64,000 bases of DNA from Scleromatobacter sp039920745 (lineage in GTDB: Bacteria; Pseudomonadota; Gammaproteobacteria; Burkholderiales; Burkholderiaceae_C): contig JBDSDD010000058.1 in the NCBI GenBank assembly GCA_039920745.1, positions 37,036 to 101,035 on the forward strand. The letters are read 5' to 3'. Under the pieces are notes generated by a model. It was given only the letters and a program-made list of their open reading frames with translations, was not told the origin of the DNA and ran no database searches. The translations under genes and the position numbers were made by a program. Shown one piece after another: positions 23,103-32,637 of the stretch (positions are counted from its first letter, which is position 1; every line of letters starts with the position of its first letter).

Positions 23103-25092
23103 CCCCAAGCCCGAATTCCGGCCGATCAATCGATCGGAGCACGAGCTTCTGATCATCGACGACAACCCGGCGAGCCGCTACGCGACCGTGCGACAGCTGC
23201 GCAGCGCCGGCTTTCGCACGCGCGAGGCGGCCACGGGCGCCGACGGCTTGGCGGCGGCCGCCGACACGATTTCCGCGGTCGTGCTCGACATCCATCTGCC
23301 CGACATCGACGGCTTCGACCTGTGCGCCCTGCTGCGCTCGCAACCCGCCACGGCCCGTGTGCCGGTGCTGCACCTGACCGCCGCCTACGTCACCGACGAG
23401 GACAAGGTGCGCGGCCTCGACTCCGGCGCCGATGCCTACCTCACGCGCCCCGTTGAGCCCGCCGTGCTCGTGGCCACCGTGCAGGCGCTCGTGCGCGCGC
23501 GCGTGGCCGAGGAAGCGATGCGCCGCAGCGAGTCCAAGTTCCGGGCGATCTACGCGCAGGCCCAGGCCGGCATCGCGCTGCTCGACGACCAGGGACGTTT
23601 CGTGGACGCGAATCCCGCGATGCTGAGGATGCTGGCCCGCAGCGCGGAAGCCGTGATCGGCGAGCCACTGAGCAACTTCGCGCCGCGCGAGTGGGCGCAG
23701 AGGATCGTCCACTTCTCGGTGGCTGCGGACTCGCCGTCGGGGTCGATCGAGGTGCCGATGCAGCGCCCCGACGAGTCGCTGATCCACGTCGAATGGAGCT
23801 TCTCTCCGCACATCGAACCGGGCATCACGATGGCCGTCGCCACCGATGTCTCGCAGCGCGTGGCGCTGGAGCAGCAGCGCCAGGAGTTGCTCGACCGCGA
23901 ACGCGTCGCCCGCGGCGAAGCGGAACAAGTCAGCCGCATGAAGGACGATTTCATCGCGGTGCTGTCGCACGAATTGCGCACGCCGCTCAACGCGATCATG
24001 AGCTGGACCCACGTGCTGCGCCAGCGCGGCGGCTCCGCCGAGACGCTGCGCGGGCTCGCGGCGATCGAGCGCAACGGCACCACGCAGGCGCGCATGATCT
24101 CCGATCTGCTCGACATGTCGCGCCTCAATCTTGGCAAGCTGCCGCTGACCTTCGTCGACATCGATCCGGCCGAGGAGATCGTCGCCTCCGTCAACGCGAT
24201 GCGGCCCGCGACTGTGGAAAACGGCCCGAGCATCGAGGTCAAGCTGAGCCCGCCGTATCGCCCGATCCGCGCCGATGCCTCCCGGCTGCAGCAGGTGATC
24301 TGGAACCTGGTCAGCAACGCGATCAAGTTCTCGCCGGCTGGCGGCCGCATCGTCGTCGCGCTGGTGCAGGACGCCGCCGGGCTGTGCATCCGCGTCAGCG
24401 ACCAGGGCCAGGGCATCGCCGCCGCCTTCCTGCCGTTCGTGTTCGATCGCTTCGCGCAGAGCGACGCGGCCAGCAACCGCCAGCGCGGTGGGCTGGGCCT
24501 GGGCCTGGCCATCGTCAAGCAACTGGTCGAAGCCCATGGCGGCACCGTGTCGGCCGCGAGCGCAGGACTCGGGCAGGGCGCCACGTTCGAAGTCTGGTTG
24601 CCGGCCGAGACGTTGCACGGCGATCATGCTGACTTCAGCGATTCGAGCCATGCACACTCCAGCCACGGCCTCGAGGCCATCGAGATGGCCCAAGCCTCGC
24701 TCGAGGGCGCGCAGTTGCTCGTCGTCGACGACGACGTCGAGGCCAGCGTGATGCTGCGCATCATCCTCGGCGATCGCGGCGCGGTCGTGCAGATCGCGCA
24801 CGACGTGCCATCCGCACTGCAGCTGATTTCGCTGCGCGCGTTCGATGCGCTCATCAGCGATATCGGCATGGCCGGCCAGGACGGCTACGACTTGATCCGC
24901 GAGGTGCGCCGCCGCGAGGCGATGCAGTCGACGCCGCACCCGCATCTGCCGGCGATCGCCTTGACGGCCTTCACCCGCGCACAGGACCGCGAGCAGGCGC
25001 TGGTCGCGGGCTTCGATGCCCACTGCGGCAAGCCGCTGCGGCCGCTGAACCTGGTGCAGCAGATCCGCACGCTGCTCGACCAGCGCCACTGA
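23095..25092 (+). CDS. Hybrid sensor kinase REC-PAS-HisKA-HATPase-REC
   Basis: A 665-residue cytoplasmic phosphorelay protein. The first receiver (17-135) has Asp65 in VVLDIHLPDIDG but an Arg where the conserved Lys normally stands (YLTRPVEP). A PAS domain follows near 150-260, then HisKA with His292 in LSHELRTPLNAI, an ATPase domain with NLVSNAIKFS and GLGLGLAIVKQ, a His/Ser-rich linker, and a C-terminal receiver with Asp589 and HCGKPLRPL. It ends the stressosome operon and may receive phosphate from the preceding kinase. No DNA-binding output domain is seen. Confidence 0.93.
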   Translation: MTDPKPEFRPINRSEHELLIIDDNPASRYATVRQLRSAGFRTREAATGADGLAAAADTISAVVLDIHLPDIDGFDLCALLRSQPATARVPVLHLTAAYVTDEDKVRGLDSGADAYLTRPVEPAVLVATVQALVRARVAEEAMRRSESKFRAIYAQAQAGIALLDDQGRFVDANPAMLRMLARSAEAVIGEPLSNFAPREWAQRIVHFSVAADSPSGSIEVPMQRPDESLIHVEWSFSPHIEPGITMAVATDVSQRVALEQQRQELLDRERVARGEAEQVSRMKDDFIAVLSHELRTPLNAIMSWTHVLRQRGGSAETLRGLAAIERNGTTQARMISDLLDMSRLNLGKLPLTFVDIDPAEEIVASVNAMRPATVENGPSIEVKLSPPYRPIRADASRLQQVIWNLVSNAIKFSPAGGRIVVALVQDAAGLCIRVSDQGQGIAAAFLPFVFDRFAQSDAASNRQRGGLGLGLAIVKQLVEAHGGTVSAASAGLGQGATFEVWLPAETLHGDHADFSDSSHAHSSHGLEAIEMAQASLEGAQLLVVDDDVEASVMLRIILGDRGAVVQIAHDVPSALQLISLRAFDALISDIGMAGQDGYDLIREVRRREAMQSTPHPHLPAIALTAFTRAQDREQALVAGFDAHCGKPLRPLNLVQQIRTLLDQRH

Positions 25093-25133
25093 AGCGCCGC
25101 TGAGCCCGGCCGGTACGGCCGCCTTTACGATCT

Positions 25134-25160
25134 TTTTATCCGGCGGCCCGGCGTTTTATC
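25134..25160 (+). promoter_or_regulatory. Candidate KdpE operator upstream of kdp
   Basis: Two direct TTTTATC repeats at 25134-25140 and 25154-25160 are 20 bp apart, two helical turns, within the 120-bp gap before the kdp genes. T-rich sites of this kind are typical of KdpE operators. A TTGACA at 25167-25172 follows closely, but no -10 box is found 16-18 bp beyond it. Confidence 0.45.
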
Positions 25161-25212
25161 AGCGTCTTGACACTCGATTTCCTACGATCTCTTCATCACA
25201 TCGGAGAGTCGC

Positions 25213-25308
25213 ATGGACTTCATCTACGTCGCGCTGGGCGCGGCATTCTGGGCGGCCATCGCCCTCATGGCGCGTGCTTGCGACGCCTTGCCGGGGCGTC
25301 GGTCATGA
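25213..25308 (+). CDS. Small membrane protein preceding kdpF
   Basis: A 31-codon reading frame starting with ATG after a GGAGAG Shine-Dalgarno sequence, encoding MDFIYVALGAAFWAAIALMA and a basic tail. It is a single membrane helix and its stop overlaps the kdpF start as ATGA. Small proteins in this place are found in other betaproteobacterial kdp operons. The function is unknown. Confidence 0.7.
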   Translation: MDFIYVALGAAFWAAIALMARACDALPGRRS

Positions 25309-25397
25309 GCTGGCTGACGATCGTCGCGGCGCTCGCCGCCATCGGGCTGCTGGTCTATCTCGTGGCGGCGCTGCTGCATCCGGAGAGTTTCTCGTGA
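25305..25397 (+). CDS. kdpF: Potassium-transporting ATPase subunit KdpF
   Basis: A 30-residue hydrophobic peptide (MSWLTIVAALAAIGLLVYLV and a short tail) that stabilises the KdpABC complex. The length and the position directly before kdpA match KdpF. Its start overlaps the preceding small gene by 4 bp and its stop overlaps the kdpA GTG by 4 bp. Confidence 0.9.
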   Translation: MSWLTIVAALAAIGLLVYLVAALLHPESFS

Positions 25398-27181
25398 CCG
25401 GCGCGTCCTGGGGCCTGCTGTCGGCCTTCCTCGCCACGCTGCTGGTGCTGGCGTGGCCTCTGGGCCGCTACATGGCCGGCCTGCTCGAGGCCGAGCCCGG
25501 TCGCAACCGGCTGGCGCGGGGCTTCTACAAGCTGTGCGGCGTCGATCCTGACTCGCAGATGGGCTGGCTGCACTACACGCTCGCCCTGGTGCTGTTCAAC
25601 GCCATTGGCGCGCTGGCGGCCTACGCGATCCAGCGCACCCAGGCCTGGCTGCCGCTGAACCCGCAGCACTTCGCCAACGTGGCCGCCGACTCGGCGTTCA
25701 ACACGGCGCTGAGCTTCACCACCAACACCGACTGGCAGGGCTACGCCGGCGAGTCGACGATGAGCCACCTGACGCAGATGCTGGCGCTGGCGGTGCAGAA
25801 CTTCTTCTCGGCAGCCACCGGGATCGCGGTCGCCCTCGCGTTGATCCGGGGCTTCGCGCGCCACAGCGTGCAGGTGATCGGCAACGTGTGGGTCGACCTG
25901 ACGCGCATCGTCGTCGGCCTGCTGCTGCCGCTGTCGCTCGTGCTGGCGCTGGTGCTGTCCAGCCAGGGCGTGGTGCAGAACTTCGCGCCGTTCAGGACGG
26001 TGACGACGGTGGAGCAGACGCCGTACGACGCGCCGATGCTCGACGCTGCCGGGCAGCCGCTCAGGGATGCCCAGGGCAACGCGATGACCTCGAAGGCCGT
26101 TGCCAGGATGCAGACGCTGCCCATGGGCCCGGTCGCCTCGCAGGAGGCCATCAAGATGATCGGCACCAACGGCGGCGGCGTGTTCAACGCGAACTCGGCG
26201 CATCCGTACGAGAACCCGACCGCGCTCACCAATTTCCTGCAGATGCTGGCGATCTTCCTGATCCCGGCGGCGCTGTGCTTCACGTTCGGCCGCGTGGTCA
26301 AGGATGCGCGCCAGGGCTGGACGATCCTGGGCGCGATGGCCGTGCTGTTCGTCGTCGGCGCCGTCGCCGCGATGGCGTTCGAGCAGCAAGGCAACCCGCA
26401 GTTCGCCGCGCTGGGCGTCGACCAGGCGCACGGTGCGCTGCAGGCCGGCGGCAACATGGAAGGCAAGGAGACGCGCTTCGGCATCGCGGCCTCTGGGCTG
26501 TTCGCGGCCATCACGACCGCGGCTTCGTGCGGCGCCGTCAACTCGATGCACGACTCGTTCACCGCACTCGGCGGCCTCGTGCCGCTGGTCAACATGCAGC
26601 TGGGCGAGGTCGTCTTCGGCGGCGTCGGCTCCGGGCTGTACGGCATGCTCGTGTTCGCGATCCTGGCGGTGTTCATCGCTGGCCTGATGATCGGCCGCAC
26701 GCCCGAGTACCTCGGCAAGAAGATCGAGGCGCACGAGATGAAGATGAGTTCGATCGCGATCCTCGTCGCGCCGCTGCTGGTGCTCATGGGCACGGCCATC
26801 GCGGTGATGACGGACGCCGGCAAGGCGGCGATCTCCAACCCGGGCGCGCACGGCTTCTCGGAGCTGCTGTACGCACTGAGCTCGGCCGCCAACAACAACG
26901 GCAGCGCCTTTGCCGGCGTCTCGGTGAACACGCCGTTCTGGAACGTGCTGCTGGCCATTGCGATGTGGTTCGGCCGCTTCGCGGTGATCGTGCCGGTGAT
27001 GGCGATGGCCGGTTCGCTGGCCGCCAAGAAGAAGCTCTCCCCGGGCGCCGGCACCATGCCCAGCCATGGGCCGCTGTTTGCATCGCTGCTGATCGGCACC
27101 GTGCTGCTGGTGGGCCTCCTGAACTACGTGCCCGCGCTCGCGCTGGGCCCGGTCGTCGAGCACCTGCTGCTCTGGAAGTGA
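25394..27181 (+). CDS. kdpA: Potassium-transporting ATPase potassium-binding subunit
   Basis: Channel-like subunit of the KdpFABC pump that selects and passes potassium. The 595-residue protein has about ten membrane helices and the selectivity-loop segments SFTTNTDWQGYAGES, GTNGGGVFNANSAHP, TAASCGAVNSMHDSF and NNNGSAFAG. It is longer than the 557-residue E. coli protein because of loop insertions. GTG start overlaps the kdpF stop. Followed 4 bp later by kdpB. Confidence 0.97.
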   Translation: MTGASWGLLSAFLATLLVLAWPLGRYMAGLLEAEPGRNRLARGFYKLCGVDPDSQMGWLHYTLALVLFNAIGALAAYAIQRTQAWLPLNPQHFANVAADSAFNTALSFTTNTDWQGYAGESTMSHLTQMLALAVQNFFSAATGIAVALALIRGFARHSVQVIGNVWVDLTRIVVGLLLPLSLVLALVLSSQGVVQNFAPFRTVTTVEQTPYDAPMLDAAGQPLRDAQGNAMTSKAVARMQTLPMGPVASQEAIKMIGTNGGGVFNANSAHPYENPTALTNFLQMLAIFLIPAALCFTFGRVVKDARQGWTILGAMAVLFVVGAVAAMAFEQQGNPQFAALGVDQAHGALQAGGNMEGKETRFGIAASGLFAAITTAASCGAVNSMHDSFTALGGLVPLVNMQLGEVVFGGVGSGLYGMLVFAILAVFIAGLMIGRTPEYLGKKIEAHEMKMSSIAILVAPLLVLMGTAIAVMTDAGKAAISNPGAHGFSELLYALSSAANNNGSAFAGVSVNTPFWNVLLAIAMWFGRFAVIVPVMAMAGSLAAKKKLSPGAGTMPSHGPLFASLLIGTVLLVGLLNYVPALALGPVVEHLLLWK

Positions 27182-27185
27182 CGCC

Positions 27186-29300
27186 ATGACTCGCATGAAG
27201 ACTTTCGCCTGGCTCGACCGCACGCTGCTGAAGGCCGCCGTCGCGCAGTCCTTCGCCAAGCTCGACCCGCGCGTCCAGGTGCGCAACCCGGTGATGTTCG
27301 TGGTCTACGTCGGCAGCGTCATCACGACGCTGCTGTGGATCGACGCCTTGCGTGGCCACGAGCAAGCGCCTGCGGGCTTCGTCCTGGCCGTTGCGCTGTG
27401 GCTGTGGTTCACCGTGTTGTTCGCCAACTTCGCCGAGGCGATGGCCGAAGGCCGCAGCAAGGCGCAGGCAGCCTCGCTGCGCAGCCTCAAAGGCCGCACC
27501 TGGGCCAAGAAGCTGGAGCAGCCCGCGCTGTCGCCGCAGCGTGGCGGCAAGTGGTTCCCGCTGGAGGCGAGCAACCTGCGCAAGGGCGACGTCATCTACG
27601 TGATCGCCGAGGACGTCGTTCCGGCCGACGGGGAGGTCATCGAAGGCATCGCCACCGTCGACGAGAGCGCGATCACCGGCGAATCGGCGCCGGTGATCCG
27701 CGAGGCCGGCGGCGACTTCTCGGCCGTCACCGGCGGCACGCGGCTTCTGTCCGACTGGGTGGTGGTGCGCGTCACCGTCAATCCGGGCGAGACCTTCGTC
27801 GACCGCATGATCGCGATGGTCGAGAACGCCAAGCGCCAGAAGACGCCCAACGAGATCGCGCTGACGATCCTGCTGGTCGCGCTGACCATCGTGTTCCTCG
27901 GCGTGACGGTGACCCTGCTGCCGTTCTCGATATTCGGTGCCGACATCGCGCGTTCAGCGGGCGCCAGCGCGGCCGCGCCCGTGAGCATCACGGTGTTGAT
28001 CGCGCTGCTCGTCTGCCTGATCCCGACGACGATCGCCGGCCTGCTCTCGGCCATCGGCGTGGCCGGCATGAGCCGCATGATGCAGGCCAACGTGATCGCC
28101 ACCTCGGGCCGCGCGGTGGAGGCTGCCGGCGACTGCGACGTGCTGCTGCTGGACAAGACCGGCACCATCACGCTGGGCAACCGGCAGGCGTCGACCTTCG
28201 TCGTCGCGCCGGGCGTCGGCGAGGCGGAGCTGGCCGAGGCCGCGCAGCTGGCCTCGCTGGCGGACGAGACGCCGGAAGGCCGCAGCATCGTCGCGCTGGC
28301 TCGTCAGAAATTCGGTTTCGCGCAAGTGGACGTCGCCTCCCTGAACGCCGAGTTCATCGCGTTCACCGCGCAGACACGCATGAGTGGCGTCGACTTGCCT
28401 GTCAACGACGGCCTGTCGCGCCGCGAGATCCGCAAGGGCGCGGCGGACGCCATCCGCAAGCACGTGGCCGCGCTGGGCGGCGGCTTTCCGCCGGCGCTGC
28501 AAGCGGCGATCGACGCGATCGCGCGGCGTGGCAGCACGCCGCTGGTGGTGTCCGACGGCGCGCGGGCGCTGGGCGCGGTGGAGCTGAAGGACGTCGTCAA
28601 GCCCGGCATCAAGGAACGCTTCGCCGAGCTGCGCCGCATGGGCATCCGCACGGTGATGGTCACGGGCGACAACCCGCTGACCGCCACCGCGATCGCGGCC
28701 GAGGCCGGCGTCGACGACTTCCTCGCCGAGGCCACGCCGGAGCAGAAGCTGGCGCTGATCCGCGAGTACCAGGCCGAAGGCCGGCTCGTGGCGATGACCG
28801 GCGACGGCACCAACGACGCCCCCGCGCTGGCGCAGGCCGACGTGGCGGTGGCGATGAACACCGGCACGCAGGCCGCCAAGGAGGCCGGCAACATGGTCGA
28901 CCTCGACAGCAATCCCACCAAGCTGATCGAGATCGTCGAGACCGGCAAGCAGATGCTGATGACGCGCGGCTCGCTGACCACCTTCTCCATCGCCAACGAC
29001 ATCGCCAAGTACTTCGCGATCATCCCCGCGGCCTTCGTCACCACGTACCCGCAGCTCGCCGCGCTTAACGTGATGCGGCTCGCGAGCCCGTCGTCGGCCA
29101 TCCTGTCGGCGGTGATCTTCAACGCGCTGATCATCGTGTTCCTGATCCCGCTGGCGCTGAAGGGCGTGCGCTACCGCGCGATCGGCGCGGCCGCGCTGCT
29201 GCGCCGCAACCTCGCGATCTACGGCCTCGGCGGCGTGATCGTGCCCTTCATCGGCATCAAGCTGATCGACCTCGTGCTGGTCGCCACTCATCTCGCCTGA
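27186..29300 (+). CDS. kdpB: Potassium-transporting ATPase ATP-binding subunit
   Basis: P-type ATPase subunit that drives potassium import. In 704 residues it has the TGES actuator loop (ITGESAPV), the phosphorylation motif DKTGTIT with Asp323, and the hinge motif MTGDGTNDAPALAQADV. Length and motifs match KdpB. A second ATG four codons in (MKTFAW) is an alternative start. Confidence 0.98.
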   Translation: MTRMKTFAWLDRTLLKAAVAQSFAKLDPRVQVRNPVMFVVYVGSVITTLLWIDALRGHEQAPAGFVLAVALWLWFTVLFANFAEAMAEGRSKAQAASLRSLKGRTWAKKLEQPALSPQRGGKWFPLEASNLRKGDVIYVIAEDVVPADGEVIEGIATVDESAITGESAPVIREAGGDFSAVTGGTRLLSDWVVVRVTVNPGETFVDRMIAMVENAKRQKTPNEIALTILLVALTIVFLGVTVTLLPFSIFGADIARSAGASAAAPVSITVLIALLVCLIPTTIAGLLSAIGVAGMSRMMQANVIATSGRAVEAAGDCDVLLLDKTGTITLGNRQASTFVVAPGVGEAELAEAAQLASLADETPEGRSIVALARQKFGFAQVDVASLNAEFIAFTAQTRMSGVDLPVNDGLSRREIRKGAADAIRKHVAALGGGFPPALQAAIDAIARRGSTPLVVSDGARALGAVELKDVVKPGIKERFAELRRMGIRTVMVTGDNPLTATAIAAEAGVDDFLAEATPEQKLALIREYQAEGRLVAMTGDGTNDAPALAQADVAVAMNTGTQAAKEAGNMVDLDSNPTKLIEIVETGKQMLMTRGSLTTFSIANDIAKYFAIIPAAFVTTYPQLAALNVMRLASPSSAILSAVIFNALIIVFLIPLALKGVRYRAIGAAALLRRNLAIYGLGGVIVPFIGIKLIDLVLVATHLA

Positions 29301-29309
29301 GAACCCATC

Positions 29310-29897
29310 ATGAAGACGTTCAACGGATTTTTCCGCCCCGCGCTGAGCCTGTTCCTGGCGCTCGCGCTGCTCACCGGCCTGCTCTACCCGCTGCTGGTCA
29401 CCGGCCTCGCGCAGCTCGCGTTCCCCGAAGCCGCCAACGGCAGCGTCGTCGAGCACCAAGGCGTGGCCATCGGCTCGTCGCTGATCGGCCAGCCGTTCCA
29501 GGGGCCCGGCCATTTCTGGAGCCGGCCGTCGGCCACCGCGCCGATGCCCGACAACGGCGACGCTTCATCGGGTTCCAACCTGGGGCCGACGAACCCGGCG
29601 TTGATCGACGCGGTCAAGGGTCGCGTGGCGGCGCTGCGGGCCGCCGATCCGGGCAACACGGCGCCGGTGCCGGTCGACCTCGTCACCGCGTCGGCGAGCG
29701 GACTCGACCCGCACATCAGCGCGGCTGCAGCGCGCTACCAGGTGGGGCGCGTCGCGCGGGTCACAGGCCTGCCTGTCGAGCGCGTGCAGGCGCTGGTCGA
29801 CCGCCGCGTCGAGGAGCCCTGGGCCGGCTGGCTCGGCGAACCGCGCGTGAACGTGCTGCTGTTGAACCTGGACCTCGACGAGGCACAGGCGCGCTAG
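29310..29897 (+). CDS. kdpC: Potassium-transporting ATPase subunit C
   Basis: Single-pass membrane subunit with a periplasmic domain that raises the affinity of the Kdp pump. The 195-residue protein has a membrane helix near residues 11-33 and the conserved segments FWSRPSAT, SGSNLGPTNPAL and ASGLDPHIS. It lies between kdpB and kdpD in the usual order. Confidence 0.97.
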   Translation: MKTFNGFFRPALSLFLALALLTGLLYPLLVTGLAQLAFPEAANGSVVEHQGVAIGSSLIGQPFQGPGHFWSRPSATAPMPDNGDASSGSNLGPTNPALIDAVKGRVAALRAADPGNTAPVPVDLVTASASGLDPHISAAAARYQVGRVARVTGLPVERVQALVDRRVEEPWAGWLGEPRVNVLLLNLDLDEAQAR

Positions 29898-29907
29898 AGT
29901 CGCGTCC

Positions 29908-32637
29908 ATGAGCGACGACCGCCCCGACCCCGACGACCTGCTCGCGCTGGCGCACGAGGCCGAGCGCGCGGCGCGCCGCGGCCACCTGAAGATCTTCTTC
30001 GGGGCGTCGGCCGGCGTGGGCAAGACCTGCGCCATGCTGACCCAGGCGCAGTCGCAGTTCGACGAGGGCGTGGACGTCGTCATCGGCGTGGTCGAGACCC
30101 ACGGCCGCGCCGACACCGCGGCCTTGATCGGCGCGACGCCAGTGATCGCACTGCGCGCCACCGCGCACCACGACCGCACGCTGCCCGAGTTCGACCTCGA
30201 CGCCGTGCTGGCGCGCGCTCCGGCCCTGGTGCTGGTCGACGAGCTGGCGCATTCCAACGTCGCCGGCTCGCGCCATCCCAAGCGCTGGCAGGACGTGGAA
30301 GAGGTGCTGGCCAACGGCATCGATGTGTGGACGACGATGAACGTGCAGCACCTGGAGAGCCTCAACGACGTCGTCAACGCGGTGGCCGGCGTGCGCGTGT
30401 GGGAGACGGTGCCCGATCATGTGTTCGACGGCGCCGACGACGTCGTGCTGGTCGACCTGCCGCCCGACGAGCTGCTGCAACGACTCAGGGAAGGCAAGGT
30501 CTACCTCGCGCCGCAGGCCGAGCGCGCGGCGTCCAACTTCTTTCGCAAGGGCAACCTGCTGGCGCTGCGTGAGCTGGCGTTGCGGCGCACGGCCGACCGC
30601 GTCGACGTCGACATGCTCAGCTACCGACGCGGGCTCAAGTCCGCCGCCGTGTGGCCGGCGCGCGAGGCGCTGCTGGCGTGCGTCGGGCCTGGCGGCCAGG
30701 GCGAGAAGCTGGTGCGTGCCGCGGCGCGGCTGGCGGCGCAGCTGGGCGCGCCGTGGCACGCGGTGTACGTGGAGACGCCTGCGCTGCAGCGGCTGTCGCG
30801 TGCGCGCCGCGAGCAGGTGCTGCGCGTGCTCGCGCTCGCGCAGGACCTGGGCGCACGCACCGCCACGCTGGCGAGTGACGCCCCCGCGCCCGCGTTGGCG
30901 CGGTACGCCCGCGAGCACAACCTGATGCGCGTGGTGCTCGGTCGCCGCGGCGCGTTGAAGGCCCCGTGGCGGCGCGACACCGCCGCGCTGCTGGCCGCGC
31001 TCGCGCCCGACCTGGAACTGGTGCAGGTGGCGCTGCCGCCCCACGCAACGGGCGTCGCCGCCGGCGCGGTCGGCGCGCGCCTGGCTGGCGACGATACGGG
31101 CCGTCCGCTAGCCTGGCGCGCCTATGCGAAAAGCGCGGCCGTCTGCGCCGCGGTCATCGCCGTCACCGCGCCACTGCTGCACGTGCTGGAGAAGTCCAAC
31201 ATCGTGATGCTGCTGCTGCTCGCGGTGGTGTTTTCGGCGCTGCGCTACGGCCGCGGGCCGGCGGTGCTGGCCGCCTTCGTCAGCGTCGCGGCCTTCGACT
31301 TCTTCGACGTCGCCCCGCGCTTCACGTTCGCGGTCAGCGACGTGCAGTACCTGGTCACCTTCGCCGTGATGCTGATCGTCGCGCTGGTGATCGGTCAGCT
31401 CACCGCCGGCCTCACGTACCAGGCGCGCGTGGCGACCTTGCGCGAGGATCGCGTCCGCGCGCTGTACGAGCTGTCGCGCGATCTCGCCGCGGCGCTGATG
31501 CCCGAGCAGATCGTGGAGATCGGCACGCGCGTGCTGCAGGCCGAGTTCGAGGCGCGCGCCGTCTTCCTGCTGCTCGATGGCGACGACCGGCTGGTCGTTC
31601 CGACGTCCGACGAAACCGCAGACAACGCCGACGCCAGCCTCGCCAACTGGGCGCTGGCGCATGCCGAGGCCGCGGGGCAGGGCACCGGCACGCTGCCGGC
31701 CAGCGCGATGCTCTACGTGCCGCTGAAGGCCCCCATGCGCGTGCGCGGCGTGGTCGCGCTGTCGCTGCGCAATCCGCAGCGGCTCAACGTGCCGGAGCAG
31801 CGTCGACTGCTCGACACCATCGCGTCGCTGCTGGCGATCGCGCTGGAGCGCATCCACTACGTCGACATCGCGCAGAAGACCACGGTGCAGATGGAGTCCG
31901 AACGGCTGCGCAACGCGCTGCTGGGCGCGATCTCGCACGACCTGCGCACACCGCTGGCCGCGCTGGCCGGCCTGGCCGACTCGCTGCAGCTCACCGCGCC
32001 GCCGCTGGCGCCGGCCCACGCCGAGATCGCGCAGTCGCTGCGCGAGGCCGCGTTGCGCATGAACGCGCTCGTCAACAATCTGCTGGACATGGCCCGGCTG
32101 GAGTCCGGCCGCGTCGCGCTGAACCTGCAGTGGCAGCCGCTGGAAGAGGTGGTGGGCAGCGCGCTGCGCAGCCTGGGCACGCAGGTGAGCGGCCGCCATC
32201 CCGTCAAGGTGGCGTTGCCGGCCGACCTGCCGTTGTTGCAGTTCGACGCGGTGCTGATCGAGCGCGTACTGGCCAACCTGCTTGAGAACGCCGCCAAGTA
32301 CACGCCGCCGGGCAGCGCGATCCGCGTTGGCGCCGCGGCCTCGCGCGAATCGGTGGAGGTGTGGGTGGCCGACGACGGGCCGGGCCTGCCGCCGGGCCGC
32401 GAGGAGCTGATCTTCGAAAAGTTCGAACGCGGCCGCAAGGAGAGCGCGACGCCGGGCGTCGGCCTGGGGCTGGCGATCTGCCGCGCGATCGTCATCGCGC
32501 ATGGCGGCAGCATCCTCGGCGAGACGCGCCCCGAGGGCGGTGCCCGTTTCGTGTTCACGCTGCCGTGCGGAGAGCCCCCGCGCATCGAGGAGCCGGCCGA
32601 CGACGCCGACAATGACGGCATGGACGCCAGCGAATGA
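29908..32637 (+). CDS. kdpD: Sensor histidine kinase KdpD
   Basis: Membrane kinase that senses low potassium or osmotic stress and phosphorylates KdpE. The 909-residue protein has the N-terminal KdpD domain with the Walker-type GASAGVGKT at 32-40, a universal-stress-protein-like domain (about 250-375), four membrane helices (about 405-500), a GAF domain, HisKA with His677 in ISHDLRTPLAAL and an ATPase domain with ENAAKYTPPG. It ends with a 4-bp overlap with kdpE. Confidence 0.97.
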   Translation: MSDDRPDPDDLLALAHEAERAARRGHLKIFFGASAGVGKTCAMLTQAQSQFDEGVDVVIGVVETHGRADTAALIGATPVIALRATAHHDRTLPEFDLDAVLARAPALVLVDELAHSNVAGSRHPKRWQDVEEVLANGIDVWTTMNVQHLESLNDVVNAVAGVRVWETVPDHVFDGADDVVLVDLPPDELLQRLREGKVYLAPQAERAASNFFRKGNLLALRELALRRTADRVDVDMLSYRRGLKSAAVWPAREALLACVGPGGQGEKLVRAAARLAAQLGAPWHAVYVETPALQRLSRARREQVLRVLALAQDLGARTATLASDAPAPALARYAREHNLMRVVLGRRGALKAPWRRDTAALLAALAPDLELVQVALPPHATGVAAGAVGARLAGDDTGRPLAWRAYAKSAAVCAAVIAVTAPLLHVLEKSNIVMLLLLAVVFSALRYGRGPAVLAAFVSVAAFDFFDVAPRFTFAVSDVQYLVTFAVMLIVALVIGQLTAGLTYQARVATLREDRVRALYELSRDLAAALMPEQIVEIGTRVLQAEFEARAVFLLLDGDDRLVVPTSDETADNADASLANWALAHAEAAGQGTGTLPASAMLYVPLKAPMRVRGVVALSLRNPQRLNVPEQRRLLDTIASLLAIALERIHYVDIAQKTTVQMESERLRNALLGAISHDLRTPLAALAGLADSLQLTAPPLAPAHAEIAQSLREAALRMNALVNNLLDMARLESGRVALNLQWQPLEEVVGSALRSLGTQVSGRHPVKVALPADLPLLQFDAVLIERVLANLLENAAKYTPPGSAIRVGAAASRESVEVWVADDGPGLPPGREELIFEKFERGRKESATPGVGLGLAICRAIVIAHGGSILGETRPEGGARFVFTLPCGEPPRIEEPADDADNDGMDASE

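Noticed and set aside
25167..25188. TTGACA and TACGAT as a standard kdp promoter
   Set aside because: The spacing is only 10 bp, so the two cannot form one sigma-70 promoter.
25355..27286. Long open frame of 643 codons opposite kdpA
   Set aside because: Same cause; composition is that of an antisense frame and it covers the whole certain kdpA gene.
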